Shown here one piece after another: positions 17,403 through 25,333 of a DNA stretch of 64,000 nucleotides. Made by a program: the position numbers and the translations under genes. Numbering within the stretch: the stretch's first letter is position 1; every line of letters begins with the position of its first letter. The notes under the pieces are model-generated. The model saw nothing but the letters and a program-made list of their open reading frames with translations, was not told the DNA's origin and did no database searches. Location: contig NZ_JACDIT010000001.1 in the NCBI RefSeq assembly GCF_013839445.1, positions 1,343,935 to 1,407,934 of the forward strand, given 5' to 3'. This stretch comes from Chthonobacter albigriseus (lineage in GTDB: Bacteria > Pseudomonadota > Alphaproteobacteria > Rhizobiales > Pleomorphomonadaceae).

Positions 17403-18005
17403 TCAATACCCCGGATAGGGCGATGCCTTCAGAAGCCGCGCGAGGTGGGCCGTGTTGCGCGCGAGCATCCGCACGGTGGCCGACACCTTGTCCGGCACGG
17501 CGGGAAGATCTTTGAAGTCGGTGGAGCCCATCGCCTCGCCCACCCAGTAGGCCGGTCCACCGGCCGGGATGCTGAAGCCAACGTCGGCGAGCGCCTGGAA
17601 GAGCTCGGCCGAGACGTGGTGTGCCCCGTCCTCGTTGCCGACGACGACCACCGCCGCGACCTTGCCGTAGCCCGGCGTCCGGTTGTTCTGGTCGGTCTCG
17701 CCGAGGAAGGCGTCCAGCCTCTCCAGCACCAGCTTGGACACGCTCGCCGGCTGTCCCATCCAGATCGGCGTGCCGATCAGGAGGATGTCGGAGGCGACGA
17801 TCGACTGGCGGATCCGCGGCCAGCCGTCGCCGTCCCCTTCGTCCGAACTGACGCCCGGCTTCACCGCCTCGGCGGCGACACGGAAGCGGGAACCGGTCGC
17901 CTGCTCCGCGGCTAAGGCGTCCATGACGAGATCGAGGAGACGATCCGTCGAGGACGGACCGGAAGATTTCAGGGTGCAGTTGAGCGCGGTGACGGAAAGC
18001 GACAT
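17403..18005 (-). CDS. Flavodoxin-like NADPH-dependent FMN reductase
   Basis: A 200-residue protein with a flavodoxin fold. N-terminal LSVTALNCTLKSSGPSSTDRLLD binds FMN phosphate. The central ASDILLIGTPIWMGQPASVSKLVLERLD near residue 78 is the isoalloxazine loop, and VVVVGNEDGAHHVSAELFQAL near 122 completes the core. It may be a quinone or azo-type oxidoreductase. The start at 18005 matches homology. It is followed by convergent DUF1223 and preceded by htpG on the same strand about 90 bp upstream. Confidence 0.87.
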   Translation of the reverse strand: MSLSVTALNCTLKSSGPSSTDRLLDLVMDALAAEQATGSRFRVAAEAVKPGVSSDEGDGDGWPRIRQSIVASDILLIGTPIWMGQPASVSKLVLERLDAFLGETDQNNRTPGYGKVAAVVVVGNEDGAHHVSAELFQALADVGFSIPAGGPAYWVGEAMGSTDFKDLPAVPDKVSATVRMLARNTAHLARLLKASPYPGY

Positions 18006-18098
18006 GGGTGCTCCGGGAGAGTGGTGGACGAGCCCCCGCACCCGCAACCCGCGGATCGCCCGGACCGTTGCACCGCTCTCCCGAACGTGAAGACCCCG

Positions 18099-19982
18099 TC
18101 AGCCGAGCGCCTTCTCCATCAGGCTCGCGACCGCGTTGGCGAAAGCCGCGGGATCGTCCGGCGCCTCGCCGTCGAGGATCTTCGCCTGTCCGTGCAGCAG
18201 CAGCGCCGCCTCGCGAACCCGGTCCGCGCCGCCGGCCGTCGCCGTGGCGGCGAGCGCCTTGACGAGCGGATGCCGCGGGTTGATCTCCAGGATCGGCGCC
18301 GCGCCGGAACGGCGGCCCTCGTGGCGGGACAGGAGCTTTTCCGTCAGCTTGTCGAGCCCGAAGTCCGATGCGACGAGGCAGACGGGACTGGTGGCGAGGC
18401 GCGCCGAGGCCCGGACGTCCGACACCTTGCCCTCCAGCGCCTCCTTCAGCTGCGCGGCGAGCACGACGACGTCGCCCGCGGCGGCTCCGTCGTGGGCAGG
18501 CGCCTCGGTGAGCGGCACGGCGTCGAGGTCGGCGGCACCCTGCGTCACCGACTTGAACGGCTTGCCGTCGTAGCCGAGCGCGGTCTGCACCCAGAACGCG
18601 TCCACCGGATCGGTCAGGAGCAGCACCTCGATGCCGCGCGCCCGATAGCCTTCAAGGTGCGGCGAGGCGAGCACCTGCTCGCGGCTCTCTCCCAGTGCGT
18701 AGTAGAGTGCCGTCTGGTTCTCCCTGAGGTCCTTGGCGACCTCGGCGAGCGTGCGCCAGCCGTCCCCCGAGGTGGAGGTCCGGAAGCGGGCGATCTTGAA
18801 CAGCTCGTCGCGCCGGTCGGGGGCCTCGTAGAGACCTTCCTTGATGACCGCGCCGAACGCGTCCCAGACCTTGCCGAACGCTTCCGCGTCGCCTTCGGCC
18901 AGTTTGGCGAGTTCGGTGACCACCCGGCTGGTGACGCCCTTGCCGATGGACCCGAGCACCGGGTTCTTCTGCAGCATCTCGCGCGAGATGTTGAGCGGCA
19001 GGTCTTCCGAATCGATGACGCCGCGCACGAAGCGCAGCCAGGCCGGCAGAATCTCCGCCTCGTCTGTGATGAACACCCGGCGGACGTAGAGCTTCACACG
19101 GCCCTTGCGGGCGGGATCGAACAGGTCGAACGGCTTCATGTCCGGCACGAAGAGGAGCACGGAATACTCGTGCCGCCCTTCCGCCCGGTAGTGCAGCGTG
19201 ACGGCCGGGTCGCCGAACACCCCGCCGAGCGTGCCGTAGAACTCCTTGTATTCCTCCGCGGTCACCGACGCCTTGGGCTTCACCCAGAGCGCCGAGCCGT
19301 CGGCGAGCTGGCGCGTCTCGTCGCCGTCCGTCCCTACCCAGCGGATCGGAACCGGCACGTGCGCCGAATAGGCCCGCACGATCCGCTCCACCGTGTCCTC
19401 TTCGGCATAGGCAGTCGCGTCCTCCAGCAGCGACAGCTCTACCCGCGTGCCCCGCGCCGGAGCCTCCTCCAGCGCCACCGGCTCGATGGTGAAGGTGCCC
19501 TTTCCGTCGGAGGTCCAGGCGTGCGCTTCGTCGGTTCCGGCCTTGCGCGAGACCACGCGGACCTTCTCCGCCACCATGAAGGCGGAGTAGAAGCCGACGC
19601 CGAACTGGCCGATCAGCTGCTGCCCGGCCTTGGCCTGCTCCAGGCTGTCGAGGAAGGCGCGGGTGCCGGAGCGCGCGATTGTGCCAAGATTGTCCTTCAG
19701 CTCGTCAGCGGTCATGCCGACGCCGTTGTCGGACACCGTCAACCGCCGGGCGGTCGGATCGCCAGCGACGGTGATCGCGAACTCCGCGTCGCCGGAAAGA
19801 AGCGCGGGTTCGGCGATCGCCAGATAGCGAAGCTTCTCGCACGCGTCCGCCGCGTTGGAGATCAGCTCGCGTAGGAAGATGTCCTTGTCGGAGTAGACCG
19901 CGTGCACCATCAGGTGCAGAAGACGGGACACCTCCGCCTCGAACGCGTGGCTCCGCACGGCGGGCTCTTCGGTCGTGGTCAT
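18099..19982 (-). CDS. htpG: Hsp90-family chaperone HtpG
   Basis: Bacterial Hsp90, 627 residues, an ATP-driven cytoplasmic chaperone. The GHKL ATPase domain holds ELISNAADACEKLRY near residue 41, DNGVGMTADEL near 86 and GQFGVGFYSAFMVA near 128. The middle domain has the catalytic arginine region near 340 (LPLNISREMLQ), and the C-terminal dimerisation domain is intact. A heat-shock-type promoter lies 60-88 bp upstream, and a sigma-32 gene is 7 kb away. Monocistronic by spacing. Confidence 0.97.
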   Translation of the reverse strand: MTTTEEPAVRSHAFEAEVSRLLHLMVHAVYSDKDIFLRELISNAADACEKLRYLAIAEPALLSGDAEFAITVAGDPTARRLTVSDNGVGMTADELKDNLGTIARSGTRAFLDSLEQAKAGQQLIGQFGVGFYSAFMVAEKVRVVSRKAGTDEAHAWTSDGKGTFTIEPVALEEAPARGTRVELSLLEDATAYAEEDTVERIVRAYSAHVPVPIRWVGTDGDETRQLADGSALWVKPKASVTAEEYKEFYGTLGGVFGDPAVTLHYRAEGRHEYSVLLFVPDMKPFDLFDPARKGRVKLYVRRVFITDEAEILPAWLRFVRGVIDSEDLPLNISREMLQKNPVLGSIGKGVTSRVVTELAKLAEGDAEAFGKVWDAFGAVIKEGLYEAPDRRDELFKIARFRTSTSGDGWRTLAEVAKDLRENQTALYYALGESREQVLASPHLEGYRARGIEVLLLTDPVDAFWVQTALGYDGKPFKSVTQGAADLDAVPLTEAPAHDGAAAGDVVVLAAQLKEALEGKVSDVRASARLATSPVCLVASDFGLDKLTEKLLSRHEGRRSGAAPILEINPRHPLVKALAATATAGGADRVREAALLLHGQAKILDGEAPDDPAAFANAVASLMEKALG

Positions 19983-20041
19983 GGCCGTTCAGCTCTCGTT
20001 GAATGCAAAGGGGCTTGGGCGCGGCAGCGCCCGCGCCGCTG

Positions 20042-20070
20042 ATATCGGACAGCCCACGCCGCGATTCAAG
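20042..20070 (-). promoter_or_regulatory. Putative RpoH promoter of htpG
   Basis: On the minus strand CTTGAA and CCGATAT are separated by 16 bp. This is close to the alphaproteobacterial RpoH consensus (CTTGAA, then C-Y-T-A-T-N-T), with one mismatch in the -10. It lies about 60 bp before the htpG ATG. The gene identity supports the call. Confidence 0.55.
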
Positions 20071-20085
20071 CGTTTGTGAACATCG

Positions 20086-22782
20086 TCAGAAACCGGCAGG
20101 CTTCTTCAGCGGGCGGTCCGAAGCGGCGAGCAGCGGAACCAGATCCCGGGCCGACACCGGCTTGGAGAAGGCGTAGCCCTGCAGGTAGTCGCAGCCGATC
20201 TCGGCGAGCAGCCGGGCATGCTCCATGGTCTCCACGCCCTCCGCCACGACCCCGATGCCGAGCGCCCGTCCGATCTCCACGATCGATTGCAGCAGCTGGC
20301 GTTGGGCGCTCGACTGCAGCACCGGCAGGACCAGCTGCTTGTCGATCTTCAGGCGATGCGGCTTCAGCTTCATCAGGCTGATCATCGAGGCGTAGCCGGA
20401 CCCGAAATCATCGATCTCAACCTCGATGCCGAGGTCCTTGATCTGGTCGAGGTTCCAGGTGACGATATCGTCGCTCTCGTCGAGGTAGATCGACTCCACC
20501 AGTTCGAAGCCGATGCTGCCCGGACGGATGTCGAGCGACCGCAGGTGCTGGATCAGCGCGTCGTCGTGCAGCCGGCGCGCCGACACGTTGACGCTGATCC
20601 GCGGCACCGTGTAGCCGGCGGCGATCCAGCGCGACCGGTCCTTCAGCACGGCTTCCAGCATGAGACGGTCGATGGCCCCGACCGCGTTGATCTCCTCGGC
20701 GATCTGCAGGAAACGGTCCGGCGACAGCACCCCCTCGGTCGGGTGCCTCCAGCGCACGAGCGCTTCGACACCTGCGAGCTCGAGCGTCCGGGCGTCGACC
20801 TGGATCTGGTAGTAGGGCACGAACTGGTGCTCCTCCAGCCCCGCGAGGATCTCGTCGGCGATCCGCTTGGAGGTGACAATCTCCGCCTGCAGCGCCTCGG
20901 TGAACACGGCGAAGCAGTCGCGGCCGAGGCTCTTGGCGCGGTAGAGGGCGATGTCCGCGTCCACCATCAGGCGGCTGCGGCCGACCGCAGCGCCCTTGGC
21001 CTCGGCGATGCCGATGCTGACGCCGGTGCGGCAGAGGCTGTTCTCGTATCGGAACGGCTGCCGCATCGCTTCCACGAGCCGTTCGGCAAGCGACTGGGCA
21101 GGCGACGGCTTGGCATCGTGGACGCAGACCACGACGAACTCGTCGCCGCCGATCCGCGCGACGAAATCCTCCGGCCGGGCGATCGCCCGCATCAGCCGCG
21201 ACGCCTCCACCAGGATGGCGTCGCCGGCGGCGTGGCCGAGGGTGTCGTTAATCTGTTTGAACCGGTCGAGGTCGATGTGAAGCAGCGACGCGCTCTCCCC
21301 GGTGCGCGCGCAGCGCCGGGCCACCCGCTCCAGGAGGTCGTCGAGATAGCGCCGGTTGGGCAGCCCGGTCAGGAAATCGTGCAGCGAGGTGTATTCGATC
21401 CGCGCCTTGGCCGCTTCCAATTCGGCGTTCCGCGCCTCCGTGAGGGCCTGTGTCCGCCTGAGCGTGTCGGCCAGTTCCACGTCCGCCGTCACATCCCAGT
21501 TGACGCCGACGATGCGCGCATTCCGCCCGGGCTCCTCGTAGACCGAGCCGATCGCCCGGATGTGTCGGATCGAGCCGTCCGGCAGGAACAGGCGGTACTC
21601 GGAATGGTATGAACCGGACGAGAAGGCTTGGCGAAAATCGGCGGAGGCGCGGTCCAGGTCGTCGGGATGGAGCCGCGACGACCAGTGCTCGTACCACCGT
21701 TCTCCGCCGTCGGTCGGATAGCCGTAGAGCTCGTTCATCCGGTCGTCCCATGCGAGATCCTCGGTGACGATGTCCATCTCCCAAACGCCCACCTCCGAGG
21801 TGTCCAGCGCCAGCTTGAGGCGGCGGGAGATACGGGCGAGCTCGCTTTCGCGGCGGTGGAGTTCACTGACATGCGCCTGCCGCTCGGTCAGAAGGCGGCC
21901 GGCGAGAAAGGTCGGGACCACCACCAGCGCGCCGGCGACGGCGATCAGGAAGCGCAGCAGCCAGGCGCCGTCCGGCGTGACGTCCCAACCGCCTTTCGGC
22001 ACCGCCTGGATCAGCCACCGACCGGACGGCAGCACCACCTCGGCGGTGATCGGATCGCGTGCGGCGATGTCGTCCGTCCCGAAGAAGCGGACGCCGTCCG
22101 CACCGAGCGCGTCCTTGCCGACGATCGCGATATCGAGCGGCAGGTCGGGATCGCGCAGACCGCTGGCCTGGTAGAGTCGCTCCAGTTCCAGGACGGCGGA
22201 AACGATGCCCCAGAAGGTGCGCCCGCCGAAGGCCTCTCGCGTATAGACCGGATAGCGTCCGATCAGTCCCTGCCCGCCCTGCACCAGGTCCACTGGTCCT
22301 GCCAGCACCAGTTCACCGCTGGACCTCGCCCGCAATGCCGCGTCGCGCTGCGTCGGCGAGCGCCGGTAGTCCAGGCCGATGGCCTTCTCATTGCCCTGCA
22401 GGGGATGGATGAGGCGCACGACGAGGTTGGGCGCGGCGGCGACGTTGCGAAGCAGCGAACGCTCAGCGAACAAGGATTCCGCCAGTTCGGAGAAGCGCTG
22501 CTGCGACATCTGGGGTTCGGTGGCGAGCGTGGCGACCAGGCCGCGGACAAGCTGGATGCTGCTGCTGATCTCGCCTTCCAGCTTGGCGCGGATCAGGCTG
22601 ACCTGCTGCAGCACATCGGATCTCAGCCGCTGCTCGAACAGAACGCGGTTCTGGTAGTCGGCAAAGAACCCGAGCAGCACGATGACCATCAGCGCCAGGA
22701 GCGCAGGGACGTTCGCAATCCCTCTCGTCCGCGACAGCGTCATGCGCAAGGAGGAAAACACGGACGAAACGGGACGCGCCAT
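20086..22782 (-). CDS. CHASE-PAS-GGDEF-EAL cyclic di-GMP protein
   Basis: An 898-residue membrane sensor that likely both makes and degrades cyclic di-GMP. A membrane helix (about residues 25-45) is followed by a periplasmic CHASE domain (about 70-260, with GLDYRR), a second helix near 275-295, a PAS domain with PAC region (about 325-445), a GGDEF domain (about 475-640) and an EAL domain (about 650-885). The cyclase motif GGDEF and phosphodiesterase motif EAL (VEALVRW) are both intact, as are DFGSGY and the late EGVET. The ATG at 22782 is preferred to the TTG two codons upstream. No obvious cognate partner is nearby. Confidence 0.93.
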   Translation of the reverse strand: MARPVSSVFSSLRMTLSRTRGIANVPALLALMVIVLLGFFADYQNRVLFEQRLRSDVLQQVSLIRAKLEGEISSSIQLVRGLVATLATEPQMSQQRFSELAESLFAERSLLRNVAAAPNLVVRLIHPLQGNEKAIGLDYRRSPTQRDAALRARSSGELVLAGPVDLVQGGQGLIGRYPVYTREAFGGRTFWGIVSAVLELERLYQASGLRDPDLPLDIAIVGKDALGADGVRFFGTDDIAARDPITAEVVLPSGRWLIQAVPKGGWDVTPDGAWLLRFLIAVAGALVVVPTFLAGRLLTERQAHVSELHRRESELARISRRLKLALDTSEVGVWEMDIVTEDLAWDDRMNELYGYPTDGGERWYEHWSSRLHPDDLDRASADFRQAFSSGSYHSEYRLFLPDGSIRHIRAIGSVYEEPGRNARIVGVNWDVTADVELADTLRRTQALTEARNAELEAAKARIEYTSLHDFLTGLPNRRYLDDLLERVARRCARTGESASLLHIDLDRFKQINDTLGHAAGDAILVEASRLMRAIARPEDFVARIGGDEFVVVCVHDAKPSPAQSLAERLVEAMRQPFRYENSLCRTGVSIGIAEAKGAAVGRSRLMVDADIALYRAKSLGRDCFAVFTEALQAEIVTSKRIADEILAGLEEHQFVPYYQIQVDARTLELAGVEALVRWRHPTEGVLSPDRFLQIAEEINAVGAIDRLMLEAVLKDRSRWIAAGYTVPRISVNVSARRLHDDALIQHLRSLDIRPGSIGFELVESIYLDESDDIVTWNLDQIKDLGIEVEIDDFGSGYASMISLMKLKPHRLKIDKQLVLPVLQSSAQRQLLQSIVEIGRALGIGVVAEGVETMEHARLLAEIGCDYLQGYAFSKPVSARDLVPLLAASDRPLKKPAGF

Positions 22783-22928
22783 CGGCAAACCGGCGTTGGA
22801 CTTGACATTAGTCTGAGAAATCTAGCCGGCACATGCTTAAACTTGAATTTATAGGAGCGAAAAGACCATCACAAAAAGCAGGTGGTTCAGCGGACGGGTC
22901 TGAAACGACGCTCCGCCCTCTCCGGTCG

Positions 22929-23231
22929 TCAGGACATGATCATCCGCAACGCCCGGGCCATTCGCGCCTGGGCGTAGGCGACCAGCGCGTGGCGCGCATA
23001 GTCGACGTCGTCCGCTGCCTCGAAGCCCTGGGCACGGGCCCACGCCTTGAGATCGTCGGCGGTTCGCTGGTCGGCATAGGTCCGCATCGCTGCCGCGAAG
23101 GAGGTGCGGGCGACATCGAAGGCGACGGCCTCGGCGATGCACCGCTCGATCAGGCGGCCGATGGACCGATCCATCTCGGCCACCACGGGCGCCAGACGGA
23201 TCACTGCAGGCTGTAGGTTCAGATAGGACAT
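22929..23231 (-). CDS. Hypothetical helical protein
   Basis: A 100-residue protein I do not recognise, predicted all-helical and cytoplasmic with no signal. It is rich in Ala, Arg and Asp, with the segment DRSIGRLIERCIAEAVAFDVARTSFAAAMRTY central. I use the second ATG because it has GGGG about nine bases upstream and the first has none. A CtrA-like sequence lies about 100 bp upstream. It precedes the GGDEF-EAL gene on the same strand, 147 bp apart, so cotranscription is possible. Confidence 0.6.
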   Translation of the reverse strand: MSYLNLQPAVIRLAPVVAEMDRSIGRLIERCIAEAVAFDVARTSFAAAMRTYADQRTADDLKAWARAQGFEAADDVDYARHALVAYAQARMARALRMIMS

Positions 23232-23322
23232 GGTCTCGACCCCGCTCATGCAAACAAAACGGCTTGCCGTGCAGTCCGTTCGCGGGTCGCTGGCAATCGA
23301 CTAAAAATCTCCTCCGTTATGG

Positions 23323-23337
23323 TTAGCGCGGGGTTAA
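23323..23337. promoter_or_regulatory. CtrA-like box
   Basis: TTAG-CGCGGGG-TTAA has the TTAA-N7-TTAA spacing of alphaproteobacterial CtrA sites with one mismatch, about 100 bp before the hypothetical gene ending at 22929. A single degenerate site; low certainty. Confidence 0.25.
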
Positions 23338-23408
23338 CCCTGCGCCGATCGGCCGCCCGGAAAGTCGACCGCGGCCTCTTTGGGTGGAAAGTCGGACCGC
23401 ATCCCGCG

Positions 23409-23921
23409 TCAGACGCCGAACGCCTCGTGGAACCGGACGGCCCCTTCGACGCGCCCGCTGCCTGTCAGCCGGCGCGCGAGGACGTACTGCGACGGGACAC
23501 CCGCCATGGTCGGCGCTCCCTCGGAGGAGAATCCGAACCGGCTGTAGTAGGCGGGGTCGCCGACCAGCACGCACCCGGCCGCAGCCCTGGCGGTGAGGCG
23601 GGAAAGGCCGGCTTCGACGAGGGCTGAACCGATACCCGTGCGTTGCCGCGCCGGCGCGACCGACAGCGGCCCCAGCCCGTACCAGCCGATGTCGCGGCCG
23701 TCGATCAGCACCGGCGAGAAGGCGACGTGTCCGAGGATCTCGCCCGCCTTGTCGACCGCCACGAGCGACAGCGACAGCGCACCCGCCGCGCGCAGGTCGT
23801 CGACAATCCGGGCCTCGGTTCCCGACTTGTGCTGTGCATCCTTGAAGGCGGCCGTGGTGAGGCTGGAGATCGCCGCCCGGTCGCCGGGTGCCTCTTCGCG
23901 GATTTCGACGGAAGCGGCCAC
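23409..23921 (-). CDS. GNAT family N-acetyltransferase
   Basis: A 170-residue acetyltransferase related to YhbS-like proteins. Acetyl-CoA binding motif A is GLGPLSVAPARQRTGIGSALVEAGL at residues 82-106 (R/Q-x-x-G-x-G pattern). VLVGDPAYYSRFGF near 118 is typical of this subgroup. The start is a GTG with a strong GGAGG five bases before it; the longer frame runs backward through the tRNA gene and is not coding. The target molecule is unknown. Confidence 0.87.
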   Translation of the reverse strand: MAASVEIREEAPGDRAAISSLTTAAFKDAQHKSGTEARIVDDLRAAGALSLSLVAVDKAGEILGHVAFSPVLIDGRDIGWYGLGPLSVAPARQRTGIGSALVEAGLSRLTARAAAGCVLVGDPAYYSRFGFSSEGAPTMAGVPSQYVLARRLTGSGRVEGAVRFHEAFGV

Positions 23922-24012
23922 GCGGACCTCCAGGTTTGCGGCCGGGCGGCACGCCCGCACCCGCTGCGGCGTCGAGCCGTCACCCATGTGTCCGGCATGG
24001 ACAGGCCGATGT

Positions 24013-24325
24013 TGGTGTCCGCGGCGGGATTCGAACCCACGACCCCAGGATTCATACCACTTCGGCTTTCGCCGCCGCCCGGGCCGATGCGACCGGGGCG
24101 TTCGTGGTCTGGACTGTCCCTTCACCGTGGGTCCCCGAAAGGACCGGTAGGCGCCGCCCGTCCAGTCTCTACACCTTCCCTCCGAAGAGGGCTTGGCTCG
24201 GGATCGGCAGCCGCCGCGAGAGAGGCGGAGCTTTCCCCGACTTTGAGCGGATCCACTGCGCCGTTTCCGAGCGCAGCGCCCAATTACAAGGAATCCTGTG
24301 CTCTATCCTGCTGAGCTACGCGGAC
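24013..24325 (-). tRNA. tRNA-Arg(CCU), interrupted by an intron
   Basis: The tRNA lies on the minus strand in two exons: 24289-24325 (37 nt) and 24016-24052 (37 nt), plus an encoded CCA at 24013-24015. Joined, they fold fully: acceptor GTCCGCG/CGCGGAC, D stem GCTC/GAGC, anticodon stem CAGGA/TCCTG with loop TTCCTAA, and T stem GTGGG/CCCGC with TTCGAAT. The anticodon is CCU, reading AGG, a rare codon at this GC. The break is immediately after the third anticodon base. Without removal of the insert the gene cannot yield a tRNA. Confidence 0.93.
24053..24288 (-). ncRNA. Group I self-splicing intron in tRNA-Arg(CCU)
   Basis: A 236-nt insert in the anticodon loop. The 5' exon ends CCU, and the internal guide GGG (24281-24279) pairs with it, giving the obligatory U-G wobble at the splice site. 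The intron ends in G. Core elements in order: Q-like GATCCCGAGCCAAGC (24205-24191), hairpin CCTC-TTCG-GAGG (24190-24179), R with GGTGTAGAGACTGGACGG (24175-24158) and S with GACAGTCCAGACC (24118-24106). P7 forms from GACTG (24167) and CAGTC (24116). There is no endonuclease ORF. It belongs to the small IC3-type introns known from Agrobacterium tRNA-Arg(CCU). Confidence 0.92.
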
Positions 24326-24341
24326 AAACCAACAGCTCAAG

Positions 24342-24370
24342 CGTTTAACCGGACCGCCCCCGCTTCGCAA
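24342..24370 (-). promoter_or_regulatory. Putative tRNA-Arg promoter
   Basis: On the minus strand TTGCGA and TAAACG are separated by 17 bp. Transcription would start about 10 nt before the tRNA 5' end. Confidence 0.45.
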
Positions 24371-24485
24371 GAACGGATCTTGCCTCGGCCCCGAAAGCCG
24401 GCGTTCTGCCGCTGCCGGACCGGCCGACGTGGGTTTCGCCAATTCTTCGCAGTGCACATCAGTGCTTGCCCGTGGTATGGTTCCC

Positions 24486-24511
24486 GATCAGAAAAGAGCG
24501 TCGCTCTGATC
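24486..24511 (+). other. Inverted repeat in leader of nuclease-like gene
   Basis: GATCAGA (24486) and TCTGATC (24505) form a stem. An alternative inner stem AGAGCG / CGCTCT overlaps it. It lies 10 bp before the ATG at 24522 and could act on translation or as an operator. Confidence 0.3.
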
Positions 24512-24521
24512 CGGAGAACAC

Positions 24522-25313
24522 ATGGCTCGTCGACGGTTCCGGATGAGCGTTGCGCTGTACGCAAGCCTGGCCGCCCCGTCGCCGGCCATGGCGACGGACG
24601 CGTCATGCGGCGGGCCGGTGGTTGCGAGCGGGATCGTCGGAGAGGCTGGATCCGCGGTTCCGGATACAGGCGCTGCACGGGTGGACGTGCGTTTCGGCGA
24701 AAGCCGGACGTCGCGTGTCCGCCTGGAGAGCGTCCTGGTGCCGTCCTGGAGCCCCGCCGCGGTGCGCACCCGACTGGATGCGGCGGTTTCGCGCCACGCC
24801 GGCGGTGAGATCCGCGTCCACGCCAGTGACCCCGCGCTTGACCGGCGCGGACGCAGTGTGGGGCAGGCGGAGGCGGGTGGCACATGGATCCAGCAGAGGC
24901 TGCTGGAGGATGGTCTGGTCGTCTTTGACGGATCCGGCGGGCCTTGCGCCGCAGCGCTGGCGGCCGCCGAAGACCGCGCCCGGGCCGCTCGGCGGGGCAT
25001 CTGGGCGGCGGCGCGACCGATGTCGGCGACGCATGTAGCGGCGCACGTGGACCTGCCGGACTTCGTTGTTGTCGAATCCGACGTTTTTTCGGTGGGAAGT
25101 TCGGGGACGACGACCTATCTGAATTTCGGGCGGGATTTCTCGTCCGACCTGACGGTGTCGATCGGTGGTCGAATTTTGGCCGGCTTTCCGCCCGACAAGT
25201 CGGTGGCGGATCTGCAGGGCCGGACCGTACGCGTGCGCGGATGGGCCGAGGTCCGGGCCGGCGCTGACATTCGCCTGGAAGACCAGGCGGCATTGGATGT
25301 GATCAAGGAGTAG
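24522..25313 (+). CDS. Staphylococcal-nuclease-like exported protein, catalytic residues altered
   Basis: A 263-residue exported protein with a signal peptide (about 1-24, AMA-type end). Residues 50-165 resemble the SNase/thermonuclease fold: VRLESVLVPSW aligns with the family VRLxxxDxPE, DRRGRSVGQ with the DxxGR region, and AAEDRARAARRGIWA with the end. The usual Asp and Glu of the DxPE motif are replaced by Leu and Ser, and DGDT is absent, so nuclease activity is doubtful. A C-terminal OB-like module (about 185-263) ends GRTVRVRGWAEVRAGADIRLEDQ. It is followed 20 bp later by the M48 gene, likely one operon. Confidence 0.75.
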   Translation: MARRRFRMSVALYASLAAPSPAMATDASCGGPVVASGIVGEAGSAVPDTGAARVDVRFGESRTSRVRLESVLVPSWSPAAVRTRLDAAVSRHAGGEIRVHASDPALDRRGRSVGQAEAGGTWIQQRLLEDGLVVFDGSGGPCAAALAAAEDRARAARRGIWAAARPMSATHVAAHVDLPDFVVVESDVFSVGSSGTTTYLNFGRDFSSDLTVSIGGRILAGFPPDKSVADLQGRTVRVRGWAEVRAGADIRLEDQAALDVIKE

Positions 25314-25333
25314 GCGGGGAGACCGCTGGCATC

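Noticed and set aside
18021-19874. 617-residue plus-strand ORF
   Set aside because: It is antisense to htpG, with no start signal or domain.
24013-24325. Intron-containing tRNA as two separate pseudo-tRNA halves or an integration site
   Set aside because: The exons join perfectly and group I core motifs are present between them. No direct repeat of the tRNA end, which an integrated element would leave, is seen.
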